From Cellulomonas carbonis (lineage in GTDB: Bacteria > Actinomycetota > Actinomycetes > Actinomycetales > Cellulomonadaceae), in NCBI RefSeq assembly GCF_014636275.1, contig NZ_BMEB01000003.1, forward strand, positions 372,001 through 436,000: a stretch of 64,000 nt of DNA, written 5' to 3'. The first letter of the stretch is position 1. The number at the start of each line of letters is the position of its first letter. A program made the position numbers and the translations under genes. The notes under the pieces are model-generated. The model was not told where the DNA came from. It made no database searches and worked only from the letters and a program-made list of their open reading frames with translations. Shown one piece after another: positions 11,310 through 19,728 of this stretch.

Positions 11310-12953
11310 ATGACGGATTCCACCTTCCCCTGGCTCACGGCGATGGTCGTGCTGCCGGTGGTCGGCGCGCTCGCCGTGTGGGCCCTGCCCGCGGGCGTCC
11401 GCCGCCACGCACGGCACGTCGGCCTCGCCGTGTCGCTCCTCGTCCTGGCGCTCGGCGTCGGCGCGCTCCTGCAGTTCGACACCGGCGCCGCGGCGACGCA
11501 CCAGCTCGCCGACCTCGTGCCGTGGATCCCCGCGTTCGGCGTGAGCTGGGCGCTCGCCGTCGACGGCGTGGGCCTCTCGCTCGTGCTCCTGTCGGTCGTG
11601 CTCGTCCCGCTCGTGCTGCTCGCAGCCTGGCGCGAGCACCCGGACGACGCGGCCGGGCGGCCGGGTCCGGGCACCGCGACGGCCGAGGCCGCGACGGTCA
11701 CCTCGGCGACGACGGCTCCCGTGGTCGACGGCACGCGGATCCGCACCTACGTCGCGCTCGTGCTGCTGCTCGAGGCGTTCATGGTCGCGATCTTCGCCGC
11801 GCGCGACGTGTTCCTGTTCTACGTGCTGTTCGAGGCGATGCTCATCCCGGTCTACTTCATGATCGGCATGTTCGGCGGGCTCCAGCGGCGGTACGCCGCG
11901 GTCAAGTTCCTGCTGTTCTCGCTCGCGGGCGGGCTCGTCATGCTCGTCGGCGTCATCGCGCTGTACCTGCAGGGCCCCGGGGGCGAGCAGGGCTTCCTCG
12001 TCGACACGCTCGTCGGCGCGGAGATGTCGACGTGGACCGAGCGGCTCATCTTCCTGTCGTTCTTCCTCGCCTTCGCGATCAAGGCGCCGATGTGGCCCGT
12101 CCACACGTGGCTGCCCGACGCGGCCGAGCAGGCCCCGGCCGGCACGTCCGCGCTGCTCGTCGGCGTCCTCGACAAGGTCGGCACGTTCGGCATGCTGACG
12201 CTCTGCCTCCCGCTGTTCCCCGAGGCGTCGCGGTGGGCCGCGCCCGTGATCATCGTGCTCGCGGTCGTCTCGGTGCTGTACGGCGCGCTGCTCGCGATCG
12301 GCCAGGCCGACCTCATGCGCCTCATCGCGTACACGTCGGTCAGCCACTTCGGCTTCATCGTGCTGGGGATCTTCGCGTTCAGCTCGGTCAGCATCCAGGG
12401 CGCGTCGTTCTACATGGTCAACCACGGCCTCTCCACGGGTGCGCTGTTCCTGCTGGCCGGCTTCCTCGTCGCGCGGCGCGGCTCGCAGCGGATCGCGGAC
12501 TTCGGCGGCCTGCAGAAGGTCGTCCCGGTGCTCGCGGGCACCTTCCTCGTGGCCGGCCTCTCCGCGCTCTCGCTGCCGGGGCTCTCGACGTTCGTCAGCG
12601 AGTTCCTCGTCCTGGTCGGCACGTTCACGCGGCACCCCGCGGCGGCGATCGTGGCGACCACGGGCGTCGTGCTCGCAGCGCTGTACGTGCTCCTCACGTA
12701 CCAGCGCGTCTTCACCGGCCCCACCCGTCCCGAGCTGGTCGCGACCCGCGACCTGTCGACGCGCGAGAAGTGGGTCGTCGGCCCGCTGCTCGCGGCCATG
12801 CTCGTGCTCGGCTTCTACCCGGCCCCGGCGCTCGACCTCTTCCGTGAGCCGGCCGGCCAGTCCCTGGAGGATGTCGGCGTGCAGGACAGCCAGCCCACCG
12901 TGAGCACCGTCAGCCCGGCCGAGACCGGCGACCACGACGGGAGCGACCAGTGA
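11310..12953 (+). CDS. nuoM: NADH-quinone oxidoreductase subunit M
   Basis: ND4-type antiporter-like proton-pumping subunit, 547 residues, about fourteen helices. Motifs: LFEAMLIPVYFMIG (channel Glu), AFAIKAPMWPVHTWLPDA (channel Lys) and GLSALSLPGLSTFVSEFLVL. The ATG at 11310 follows GAGGGGAAG. The C-terminal 40 residues after the last helix are soluble and Ser/Thr/Val-rich. It overlaps the nuoN start by 4 bases. Confidence 0.96.
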   Translation: MTDSTFPWLTAMVVLPVVGALAVWALPAGVRRHARHVGLAVSLLVLALGVGALLQFDTGAAATHQLADLVPWIPAFGVSWALAVDGVGLSLVLLSVVLVPLVLLAAWREHPDDAAGRPGPGTATAEAATVTSATTAPVVDGTRIRTYVALVLLLEAFMVAIFAARDVFLFYVLFEAMLIPVYFMIGMFGGLQRRYAAVKFLLFSLAGGLVMLVGVIALYLQGPGGEQGFLVDTLVGAEMSTWTERLIFLSFFLAFAIKAPMWPVHTWLPDAAEQAPAGTSALLVGVLDKVGTFGMLTLCLPLFPEASRWAAPVIIVLAVVSVLYGALLAIGQADLMRLIAYTSVSHFGFIVLGIFAFSSVSIQGASFYMVNHGLSTGALFLLAGFLVARRGSQRIADFGGLQKVVPVLAGTFLVAGLSALSLPGLSTFVSEFLVLVGTFTRHPAAAIVATTGVVLAALYVLLTYQRVFTGPTRPELVATRDLSTREKWVVGPLLAAMLVLGFYPAPALDLFREPAGQSLEDVGVQDSQPTVSTVSPAETGDHDGSDQ

Positions 12954-14524
12954 GCTTCGTCGCCCCCGAGGTCCAGTGGGCGGCGCTCGCCCCGATCATC
13001 CTCGTCCTCGGCGCGGGCGTCGTGGGCGTCCTCGTCGACGCGTTCGCGCCGCGCGCCGCGCGCCGGCCCGTCCACATCGGGCTCACCGTCGTCTCGCTCG
13101 CCGGTGCGCTCGTCGCCGTCGCGCTGCTGTGGCGCGACGTCCGCGCCGACGGCGGCGTGGAGGTGCTCGGCGGCTCGGTCCTGGTCGACGGCCCCACGCT
13201 CGTGCTCCAGGGCGTCATCGCGCTCGTCGGGCTCGTCGGGCTGCTCGTCGTCGCCGACCGCACCGACTCCCACGAGGACGCCTTCGCGCCGTCGGCCGCG
13301 GCGGTGCCCGGGTCGGACTACGAGGAGCTCGCGCGCCGCAAGGGCCTCACGACGACCGAGGTCTTCCCGCTCGCGCTGTTCGCGCTCGGCGGCATGATGA
13401 TCTTCCCGGCGGCCGGGAACCTCCTCACGCTGTTCATCGCGCTCGAGGTCCTGTCGCTCCCGCTGTACCTCCTGACCGGGACCGCGCGACGCCGTCGCCT
13501 GCTGTCGCAGGAGGCGTCGATGAAGTACTTCCTGCTCGGCGCCTTCGCGTCCGCGTTCCTGCTCTTCGGCGCGGCGCTCGTCTACGGCTTCGCCGGGTCG
13601 GTGCGCTACGCGGACATCGCGAGGGCCGTGAGCGTGCCGAGCGACCTGGACCCGCTGCTGGTCGCGGGCTCGGTCCTCATCCTCGTCGGCCTGCTGTTCA
13701 AGGTGGGTGCGGTTCCGTTCCACTCCTGGACGCCCGACGTCTACCAGGGTGCACCGACGCCCATCACGGGCTTCATGGCGGCCGTCACGAAGATCGCCGC
13801 GTTCGGCGCGATCCTGCGACTCGTCTACGTCGTGCTGCCCGCGCTCGAGTGGGACCTCATGCCCGCGCTCTGGGGCGTCGCCGTCGTGACGATGCTGGTC
13901 GGCACGGTCGTCGCGATCGTGCAGACCGACGTCAAGCGGATGCTCGCCTACTCCTCGATCGCGCACGCGGGCTTCGTGCTCGTCGGCGTCGTGGCGATGA
14001 CGTCGAGCGGCATCTCCTCGGTGCTCTTCTACCTGCTGGCCTACGGCCTCGCGACCGTCGGCGCCTTCGCGATCGTGTCGCTCGTGCGGGAGGTCGACGC
14101 GCGCGGTGGTGCCGTCGTCGCGGAGGCCACGCACGTCTCGCAGTGGTCGGGGCTCGGCCAGCGCCACCCGGTCCTCGCGGGCGCCTTCGCGCTGTTCCTG
14201 CTGTCGTTCGCGGGGATCCCGCTCACGGGTGGGTTCACGGGCAAGTTCGCGGTCTTCTCGGCCGCGGTCGAGGGCGACCTCGCCTGGCTCGCGGTCGTCG
14301 GCGTCGTCGCCTCCGCCGCGGCGGTGTTCTTCTACGTCCGGCTGATCGTGCTCATGTTCTTCACCGACCCGGCCGGTACCCCCGGCTCGTCCACGACGGT
14401 CGTCCGCACCGACGGGCTCACGCACGTCGCGATCGGGCTCGGCGTGGTCGGCACGATCCTGCTGGGTGTCCTGCCGTCGCCCGTGCTCGGCTTCCTCTCC
14501 GACGCGGCGGTCTACCTCCCGTGA
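12950..14524 (+). CDS. nuoN: NADH-quinone oxidoreductase subunit N
   Basis: ND2-type antiporter-like proton-pumping subunit and last complex I gene of the operon. The 524 residues show the conserved FIALEVLSLPLYLLTG, KVGAVPFHSWTPDVYQGAPT and KRMLAYSSIAHAGFVLVG segments. GTG start at 12950 overlaps the nuoM stop. Its own stop (TGA 14522-14524) overlaps the GTG of the downstream prenyl diphosphate synthase, which ties that gene to the operon. Confidence 0.96.
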   Translation: MSFVAPEVQWAALAPIILVLGAGVVGVLVDAFAPRAARRPVHIGLTVVSLAGALVAVALLWRDVRADGGVEVLGGSVLVDGPTLVLQGVIALVGLVGLLVVADRTDSHEDAFAPSAAAVPGSDYEELARRKGLTTTEVFPLALFALGGMMIFPAAGNLLTLFIALEVLSLPLYLLTGTARRRRLLSQEASMKYFLLGAFASAFLLFGAALVYGFAGSVRYADIARAVSVPSDLDPLLVAGSVLILVGLLFKVGAVPFHSWTPDVYQGAPTPITGFMAAVTKIAAFGAILRLVYVVLPALEWDLMPALWGVAVVTMLVGTVVAIVQTDVKRMLAYSSIAHAGFVLVGVVAMTSSGISSVLFYLLAYGLATVGAFAIVSLVREVDARGGAVVAEATHVSQWSGLGQRHPVLAGAFALFLLSFAGIPLTGGFTGKFAVFSAAVEGDLAWLAVVGVVASAAAVFFYVRLIVLMFFTDPAGTPGSSTTVVRTDGLTHVAIGLGVVGTILLGVLPSPVLGFLSDAAVYLP

Positions 14525-15522
14525 CCTCGACGTCCCTGCCGCTGGCCGACCCGGAGCTCTCCGAGCTGCTCTCGGGTCGGCTCGCGCTCGTCGAGGAGCG
14601 GCTGCGGGACGCCGTGACGCAGACCGACGTCCTCGCCGACACGACGTCGCGGCACCTCATCGACGCGGGCGGCAAGCGGCTGCGCCCACTGCTCACGCTG
14701 CTCGCCGCGCAGCTGGGGGAGGGGCAGCGACCCGAGGTGCTCGACGCTGCCGTCGTCGTCGAGCTCACCCACCTCGCGACGCTCTACCACGACGACGTCA
14801 TGGACTCGGCCCCCCTGCGCCGGGGTGCGCCGTCCGCGCACGAGGTCTGGGGGAACCAGGTCGCGATCCTCACGGGCGACCTGCTCTTCGCACGCGCGTC
14901 GGGGATCGTCGCGGGCCTCGGCCCCGAGGCGGTCCGCATCCAGGCCGCGACGTTCGAGCGGCTGTGCCTCGGCCAGCTCCACGAGACGGTGGGCCCGGCC
15001 GAGGGCGTCGACCCGGTCGCGCACTACATCGAGGTGCTCGCCGACAAGACCGCGTCGCTCATCGCGACGTCGGGACGGTTCGGCGCGATGTTCGCGGGCT
15101 GCCCCGCCGACGTCGTGCAGACCCTCGTGACGTACGGCGAGAAGGTGGGCGTCGCGTTCCAGCTCGCCGACGACGTCATCGACGTCAGCAGCGACGGCGC
15201 GCGCACCGGCAAGACCCCCGGCACGGACCTGCGCGAGAAGGTGCCGACGATGCCGGCGCTGCTCCTGCGCGGTCGCGTCGCGGCCGGCGGGACCGCCGCC
15301 GACCGGGAGCTGCTCGACCTGCTCGACTCCGACCTGTCGTCCGACGAGGCGCTCGCCGAAGCCGTCGCCGGCGTGCGCGCGCACCCCGTCCTCGACGAGA
15401 CGCGGCTCCGCGCGCAGACGTGGGCCCGCGAGGCGGTCGACGTGCTCGCCCCGCTCCCCGCCGGCCGGGTCAAGGACGCGCTCGTGCAGCTCGCCGAGGC
15501 GCTCGTCGACCGCGCGGCCTGA
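14521..15522 (+). CDS. Long-chain polyprenyl diphosphate synthase (probably menaquinone side chain)
   Basis: Trans-prenyltransferase that elongates an allylic diphosphate with isopentenyl diphosphate. Both Asp-rich metal-binding motifs are visible: the first within LYHDDVMD (about residue 90), the second within LADDVID (about residue 219), with GGKRLRP near residue 45 for substrate binding. The 333 residues match hepta- to nonaprenyl synthases. The GTG overlaps the nuoN stop. Placement behind nuoN is common in Actinobacteria and fits a role in menaquinone supply for complex I; chain length cannot be read from the sequence. Confidence 0.9.
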   Translation: MTSTSLPLADPELSELLSGRLALVEERLRDAVTQTDVLADTTSRHLIDAGGKRLRPLLTLLAAQLGEGQRPEVLDAAVVVELTHLATLYHDDVMDSAPLRRGAPSAHEVWGNQVAILTGDLLFARASGIVAGLGPEAVRIQAATFERLCLGQLHETVGPAEGVDPVAHYIEVLADKTASLIATSGRFGAMFAGCPADVVQTLVTYGEKVGVAFQLADDVIDVSSDGARTGKTPGTDLREKVPTMPALLLRGRVAAGGTAADRELLDLLDSDLSSDEALAEAVAGVRAHPVLDETRLRAQTWAREAVDVLAPLPAGRVKDALVQLAEALVDRAA

Positions 15523-15806
15523 CGTCCGTCCGTGGTCGCAGCGCGTCGGCGTTTCCCTCCTGGGCCGCGCCGGGGCCGCGCCGGGGACGTCGGGCGGCGT
15601 CCCGTGACGCGGGTCGTGACCGCCCCGGCCGGTCCGGGACCAGCCGTGGAGCGGCGCCGGACCCGTTGGTCCGTCCGTGTGACGGAGGCTGCGGCGAGCG
15701 GGTGACGCGGACAGAGCCGAACGGGTGACACTCAGGGCTCATGCTCGCGGTCCCACCGGCCGATGAGACAGGGGCGGCCGCGTGGGCGGCCGGGAAGGGG
15801 GCGCGC

Positions 15807-16838
15807 GTGCGCACGTCGTGGGGTTCCGCGACCGACCGCGGTCGCGTGCGCGCGCTCAACGAGGACGCGCTCCTCGCCTACCCACCCGTCTTCCTCGTCG
15901 CCGACGGCATGGGCGGCCACGACGCCGGGGACGTCGCGAGCCGCCTCGCCGTCGAGGAGTTCTCGCAGCTCGCCGGCCGCACGACGGCGACCGCGGACGA
16001 GATCCACGCCTGCTTCCACCGCGTTGCCGACCGGTTGCGCGCGACCGTCGCGCGAGGACGGACGGCCGGGACGACGGTCGCGGGCGTCGCGATCGTCCCC
16101 GACGACGGCGGCTCCTACTGGCTCGTCTTCAACATCGGCGACTCGCGGGTCTACCGGCTCGCGGACGGCGTCCTCGAGCAGATCAGCGTCGACCACTCGG
16201 TCGTCCAGGAGCTGCTCGACGCGGGGCAGATCGACGCGAGCGCGGCGGCCGCGCACCCCGACCGGCACGTCATCACGCGCGCCGTCGGGACCGGCCCCGA
16301 CCCGGAGCCGGACTACTGGCTCATCCCCGCCGCACCCGCGGACCGCGTGCTCGTCTGCTCGGACGGGCTCACGTCGGAGGTGCCCGACGCGGTGATCGGC
16401 CGGCTGCTGCACGACGTCGTCGACCCGCAGGAGGCCGCGCAGCGGCTCGTCGACGCCGCGCTCGAGGCGGGCGGCCGGGACAACGTGACCGTGGTCGTCG
16501 TCGACGTCGCCGCGGTGCGCGGTCAGAGCGACCGCGACCGGACGACGCGGCCGCCCGGGCACCCTGACGCCGACGAGCTCGCGCCACCCGCCACCGCGCC
16601 ACCCGCCACCGCGTCGCCCGTCCCGGCACCGCCGGCGGCCGTGGTGGCAGCACCCGCCCCGCCCTCGTCACCCCCCGTCCTGACGCCCGCCCCGGGCGTC
16701 GCCCCCGTCGCCGCACCCCGCGGTGACGCCCCCGTCCACCCCCAGGTGCCCGCGGACCGCGACACCTGGGACGAGGTCCTCGACGGCGCGACCGTGCCTC
16801 GACCGACCCGTCGTCGCCCGCCGGAGGTCTCCCCGTGA
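15807..16838 (+). CDS. PP2C-family Ser/Thr protein phosphatase
   Basis: Mn/Mg-dependent protein phosphatase that would reverse the neighbouring kinase. It starts with the usual SWGSATDRGRVRALNEDA, followed by VADGMGGHDAGD (metal Asp, about residue 33), GTTVAG, NIGDSRVYRL, SDGLTSEV and GGRDNVTVVVVDV, so all catalytic motifs are present. The last 110 residues are a Pro/Ala-rich tail without a membrane helix. GTG 15807 is chosen because AAGGGGG lies at Shine-Dalgarno distance; an ATG at 15741 in the same frame is possible but poorly preceded. It overlaps the FHA gene by 4 bases. First gene of the 15.8-30.3 kb operon. Confidence 0.92.
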   Translation: MRTSWGSATDRGRVRALNEDALLAYPPVFLVADGMGGHDAGDVASRLAVEEFSQLAGRTTATADEIHACFHRVADRLRATVARGRTAGTTVAGVAIVPDDGGSYWLVFNIGDSRVYRLADGVLEQISVDHSVVQELLDAGQIDASAAAAHPDRHVITRAVGTGPDPEPDYWLIPAAPADRVLVCSDGLTSEVPDAVIGRLLHDVVDPQEAAQRLVDAALEAGGRDNVTVVVVDVAAVRGQSDRDRTTRPPGHPDADELAPPATAPPATASPVPAPPAAVVAAPAPPSSPPVLTPAPGVAPVAAPRGDAPVHPQVPADRDTWDEVLDGATVPRPTRRRPPEVSP

Positions 16839-18181
16839 TCGTTCCCCGTTACGTCCCGGGCGAGTGGTTCGCCGCCGTCACCGACGGGACCGTCGGCCTG
16901 CTGCCGCCGTCCGCGTCGGCCGACCTCGTCGCACGCCTGTGGGCGTCGCTGCGCGAGGACGTCGGCCTGGGGGAGCACCTCCAGGTCCTGGTGAGCGACG
17001 GCCTCGCCGCCCTGCCGCCGTTCGCGCTCGTGCGCCTCGGCGACGGGCGCGTCCAGACGGTGGTCCGTGGTCCCGTGGTCGTCGAGGTCTCGACCGCCGA
17101 GGGCCCGCGCGTGCTGTCGGGCGCCGACGTCACGACGTGGAGCGAGGCGGCTGTCGCCGGTGCGACGGCCGTCACGGTGCGCGCCGCGGACGCCGTGGCC
17201 GGCGCAGCGGACGACGGCCTCCCCGTGCTCTCCGCGGTCGTGCGCGCGTCGGTCGTCGGCGTCGTCCTCGACCGCGACGGCGAGGCGGCTCGCGACGGGT
17301 CCGCGGCCGCCGCGGACGCGTCGGCCGACGGCCCGGACGGCGCGGAGCCGGCTCCCGTCCGTCGCCGCGACCAGCGCGCCGCGACCCCGCCCGCGGGCGT
17401 TCCCGTCGCGGAGCCCGCCGCCGTCGAGCAGGTCGCCCCGGCGGCCGCCCCTGCCGCGCCGACCGTTCCCACCGTCCGGCCCAGCCCGGCCGCCGCGCCC
17501 GTCGCGCCCGCCGAGCCCACCGGGCAGCCCACCCCGACCGCCCCCGCCGCACCGCCGAGCCCGGCGGGCCCCCCGCCCGCGGAGGCGCCCGCGGAGCCGG
17601 GCCCGACCCCGGCCGACGCGCCGGCGACCACCGCCGTGACCGCAGCGGCCGCACGCCCCACGGTCACCGCCGCCCCCGCTGCACCGGCCTCCGACGACGA
17701 CTCCGACGCAGCCGCCGCGGGGGCCGACCACGACGGCCTCACCGTGCTGTCGTCCGACGTCGTCGCGCTGCGTCGGCAGCTGCCCGAGTGGGCGGGCGAC
17801 GCCGTCCCCGGCCCGTTCGCCGTCCCCGCCCCGCAGGCGCCGCCGGTCGCGAAGATCCACCTGTCGTCGGGTCTCGTCATCGCGCTCAACCGGCCCGTCC
17901 TGCTGGGCCGCGCGCCGCAGGTCTCGCGCGTCACCAACAGCCGGCTGCCGCGGCTCGTGACGGTCGCGAGCCCCAACCAGGACATCTCCCGCACGCACGC
18001 CGAGGTCCGCCAGGAGGGTGAGCACGTCCTCGTCACGGACCTGCGGTCGACCAACGGCGTGCTCCTCCTGCGTCAGGGCCACGGCCCCCAGCGGCTCCAC
18101 CCCGCCGAGCCGACCGTCGTCGAGCCGGGCGTCGTCGTCGACCTGGGTGAGGGCGTGACCTTCACCGTGGAGCACGGATGA
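16835..18181 (+). CDS. FHA-domain protein with a distinct N-terminal domain
   Basis: Predicted phosphothreonine reader working with the kinase and phosphatase on either side. Residues 1-130 form a compact domain (MIVPRYVPGEWFAAVTDGTV at the start) that recurs before FHA domains in similar loci but that I cannot assign to a reaction. Residues 150-310 are an Ala/Pro-rich linker. The FHA domain is at about 340-448, with the phosphopeptide-binding residues in LLGR, DISRTHAEV and TDLRSTNG. No signal peptide or helix. GTG start overlaps the phosphatase stop, with GGAGG upstream. Confidence 0.88.
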   Translation: MIVPRYVPGEWFAAVTDGTVGLLPPSASADLVARLWASLREDVGLGEHLQVLVSDGLAALPPFALVRLGDGRVQTVVRGPVVVEVSTAEGPRVLSGADVTTWSEAAVAGATAVTVRAADAVAGAADDGLPVLSAVVRASVVGVVLDRDGEAARDGSAAAADASADGPDGAEPAPVRRRDQRAATPPAGVPVAEPAAVEQVAPAAAPAAPTVPTVRPSPAAAPVAPAEPTGQPTPTAPAAPPSPAGPPPAEAPAEPGPTPADAPATTAVTAAAARPTVTAAPAAPASDDDSDAAAAGADHDGLTVLSSDVVALRRQLPEWAGDAVPGPFAVPAPQAPPVAKIHLSSGLVIALNRPVLLGRAPQVSRVTNSRLPRLVTVASPNQDISRTHAEVRQEGEHVLVTDLRSTNGVLLLRQGHGPQRLHPAEPTVVEPGVVVDLGEGVTFTVEHG

Positions 18182-19728
18182 GCTCTCGCCGCGAGGCGTC
18201 GACCCCGCCCACGATCCCCGGGTACAGCCACGTCGGGCTGCTCGGCATGGGCGGGTTCGCCGACGTCTTCCTCTACGAGCAGCACATGCCGCGGCGCTCC
18301 GTCGCGGTCAAGGTGCTGCTCGCGGGGTCCCTGAGCGACGCGGTGCGCGAGCGGTTCCGGCTCGAGGCCGACCTCATGGCGCGCCTGTCGCACCACCCGT
18401 CGATCGTGACGATCCACCACGCGGACGTCGCCGCCGACGGGCGCCCGTACCTGGTCATGGAGCACTGCTCGCGCCCGGGGCTGGGTGAGCGGTACCGCAA
18501 CGAGCGCATGGCCGTCGCGGAGGTCCTCCGGATGGGTGTGCGGCTCGCGTCGGCGGTCGAGACGGCGCACCGCGCGGGCGTCCTGCACCGCGACATCAAG
18601 CCGGCGAACGTCCTCATCACCGACTTCGGCTGGCCCGCGCTGACCGACTTCGGCATCGCGGCGACGACGGGCTGGAGCACGGGCTCCGCGGTCGGGATGT
18701 CGATCCCGTGGGCGCCGCCCGAGCTGCTCGGCGAGACGCCGCACGGGGACGAGCGCTCCGACGTGTACTCGCTCGCGGCCACCGTGTACTCGCTGCTCGC
18801 ACGCCGGTCGCCGTTCGAGGTCCCGGGCGGTGGGAACTCCTCCGCTGACCTGATCGCGCGCATCGAGCGCTCGCCACTGGCCCCGACGGGCCGCGCGGAC
18901 GTGCCGGCGTCGCTGCACGCGGTGCTCGAGCGCGCGATGGACAAGGACCCGGCCCGTCGGCACCCGAGCGCGCTCGCGTTCGCCCGTGCGCTCCAGCAGG
19001 TCGAGGCCGAGCTCATGCTGCCGCTCACGGCGCTCGACCTCGCCGAGGAGCGCGTCGAGCTGCCCGACGAGGACACGCGTCCTGCTGCCGACGGCGAGGC
19101 CGCCCAGGCCACGCGCCTGCGTCCCGTCCGGTCCGTCTCGGCAGCCGTGTCGCCGACGGCGGCGCAGGAGCAGGAGGCGCTGCGCGTCGCCGCGGGCACC
19201 GAGCCCGCCGACCCCGCGGACGCGCACGAGGACGACGTCCCCGAGGCGTGGCAGCGCGACGCCGCAGCGCTCCCGACAGCGCCCGAGGCGGGCGGCCGCA
19301 GGTCGTGGGGTCGCGTCGTGGCGGGCTCGGTCGCGGGCCTCGTCGTCGTCGCCGCGGTCGCGACCGGTGCCGTGCTCGCCTTCTCCGACGACGACCCGAC
19401 CGCCGTCCGGCCGACCCCGACGAGCGAGGCCCCCGCGGCGCGTCAGCCCGCCGTGCGCGCCGTCCCCAGCCCGACGGAGCTCGCGGGCACGCTCTCGGCG
19501 GACGGCACCGCGGTGTTCAGCTGGGCGAACCCCGACCCGGCCGACGGGGACCGCTACCTGTGGGGCGTGGTGCTGCCCGGCACGTCGACCGACCTCGACG
19601 TCGTCGACGAGCCGACCGTGACGGTGCCCGTCGGCGCGCCCGACGACGACGTGTGCATCGAGGTCTCGATCGTGCGCGCGGACGGCCGCATGTCGACCGC
19701 GCCCGCCGTGGGGTGCGCCGAGCCGTGA
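18178..19728 (+). CDS. Membrane Ser/Thr protein kinase (Hanks type) with non-PASTA extracellular domain
   Basis: The N-terminal kinase domain has the Gly-rich loop GMGGFADVF (about residue 24), the Lys in VAVKVLL, catalytic HRDIKPANV (about 138) and DFGIA (about 158), so it should be active. A juxtamembrane Ala/Glu-rich linker leads to one helix at about 380-402. The outside part (403-516) has no PASTA repeats; its last 90 residues (FSWANPDPADGDRYLW, ending with two Cys) look like one fibronectin-III-type beta sandwich. ATG overlaps the FHA gene stop, and its stop overlaps the GTG of the giant Ig/FN3 gene. Likely substrates are the FHA proteins or the exported partner, which is inference. Confidence 0.92.
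   Translation: MSSRREASTPPTIPGYSHVGLLGMGGFADVFLYEQHMPRRSVAVKVLLAGSLSDAVRERFRLEADLMARLSHHPSIVTIHHADVAADGRPYLVMEHCSRPGLGERYRNERMAVAEVLRMGVRLASAVETAHRAGVLHRDIKPANVLITDFGWPALTDFGIAATTGWSTGSAVGMSIPWAPPELLGETPHGDERSDVYSLAATVYSLLARRSPFEVPGGGNSSADLIARIERSPLAPTGRADVPASLHAVLERAMDKDPARRHPSALAFARALQQVEAELMLPLTALDLAEERVELPDEDTRPAADGEAAQATRLRPVRSVSAAVSPTAAQEQEALRVAAGTEPADPADAHEDDVPEAWQRDAAALPTAPEAGGRRSWGRVVAGSVAGLVVVAAVATGAVLAFSDDDPTAVRPTPTSEAPAARQPAVRAVPSPTELAGTLSADGTAVFSWANPDPADGDRYLWGVVLPGTSTDLDVVDEPTVTVPVGAPDDDVCIEVSIVRADGRMSTAPAVGCAEP

Noticed and set aside
9267-12935. Minus-strand open frame of about 1200 codons opposite nuoL and nuoM
   Set aside because: Arg/Glu/Asp-rich composition with no fold signal; an effect of codon bias on the complementary strand of two secure complex I genes.
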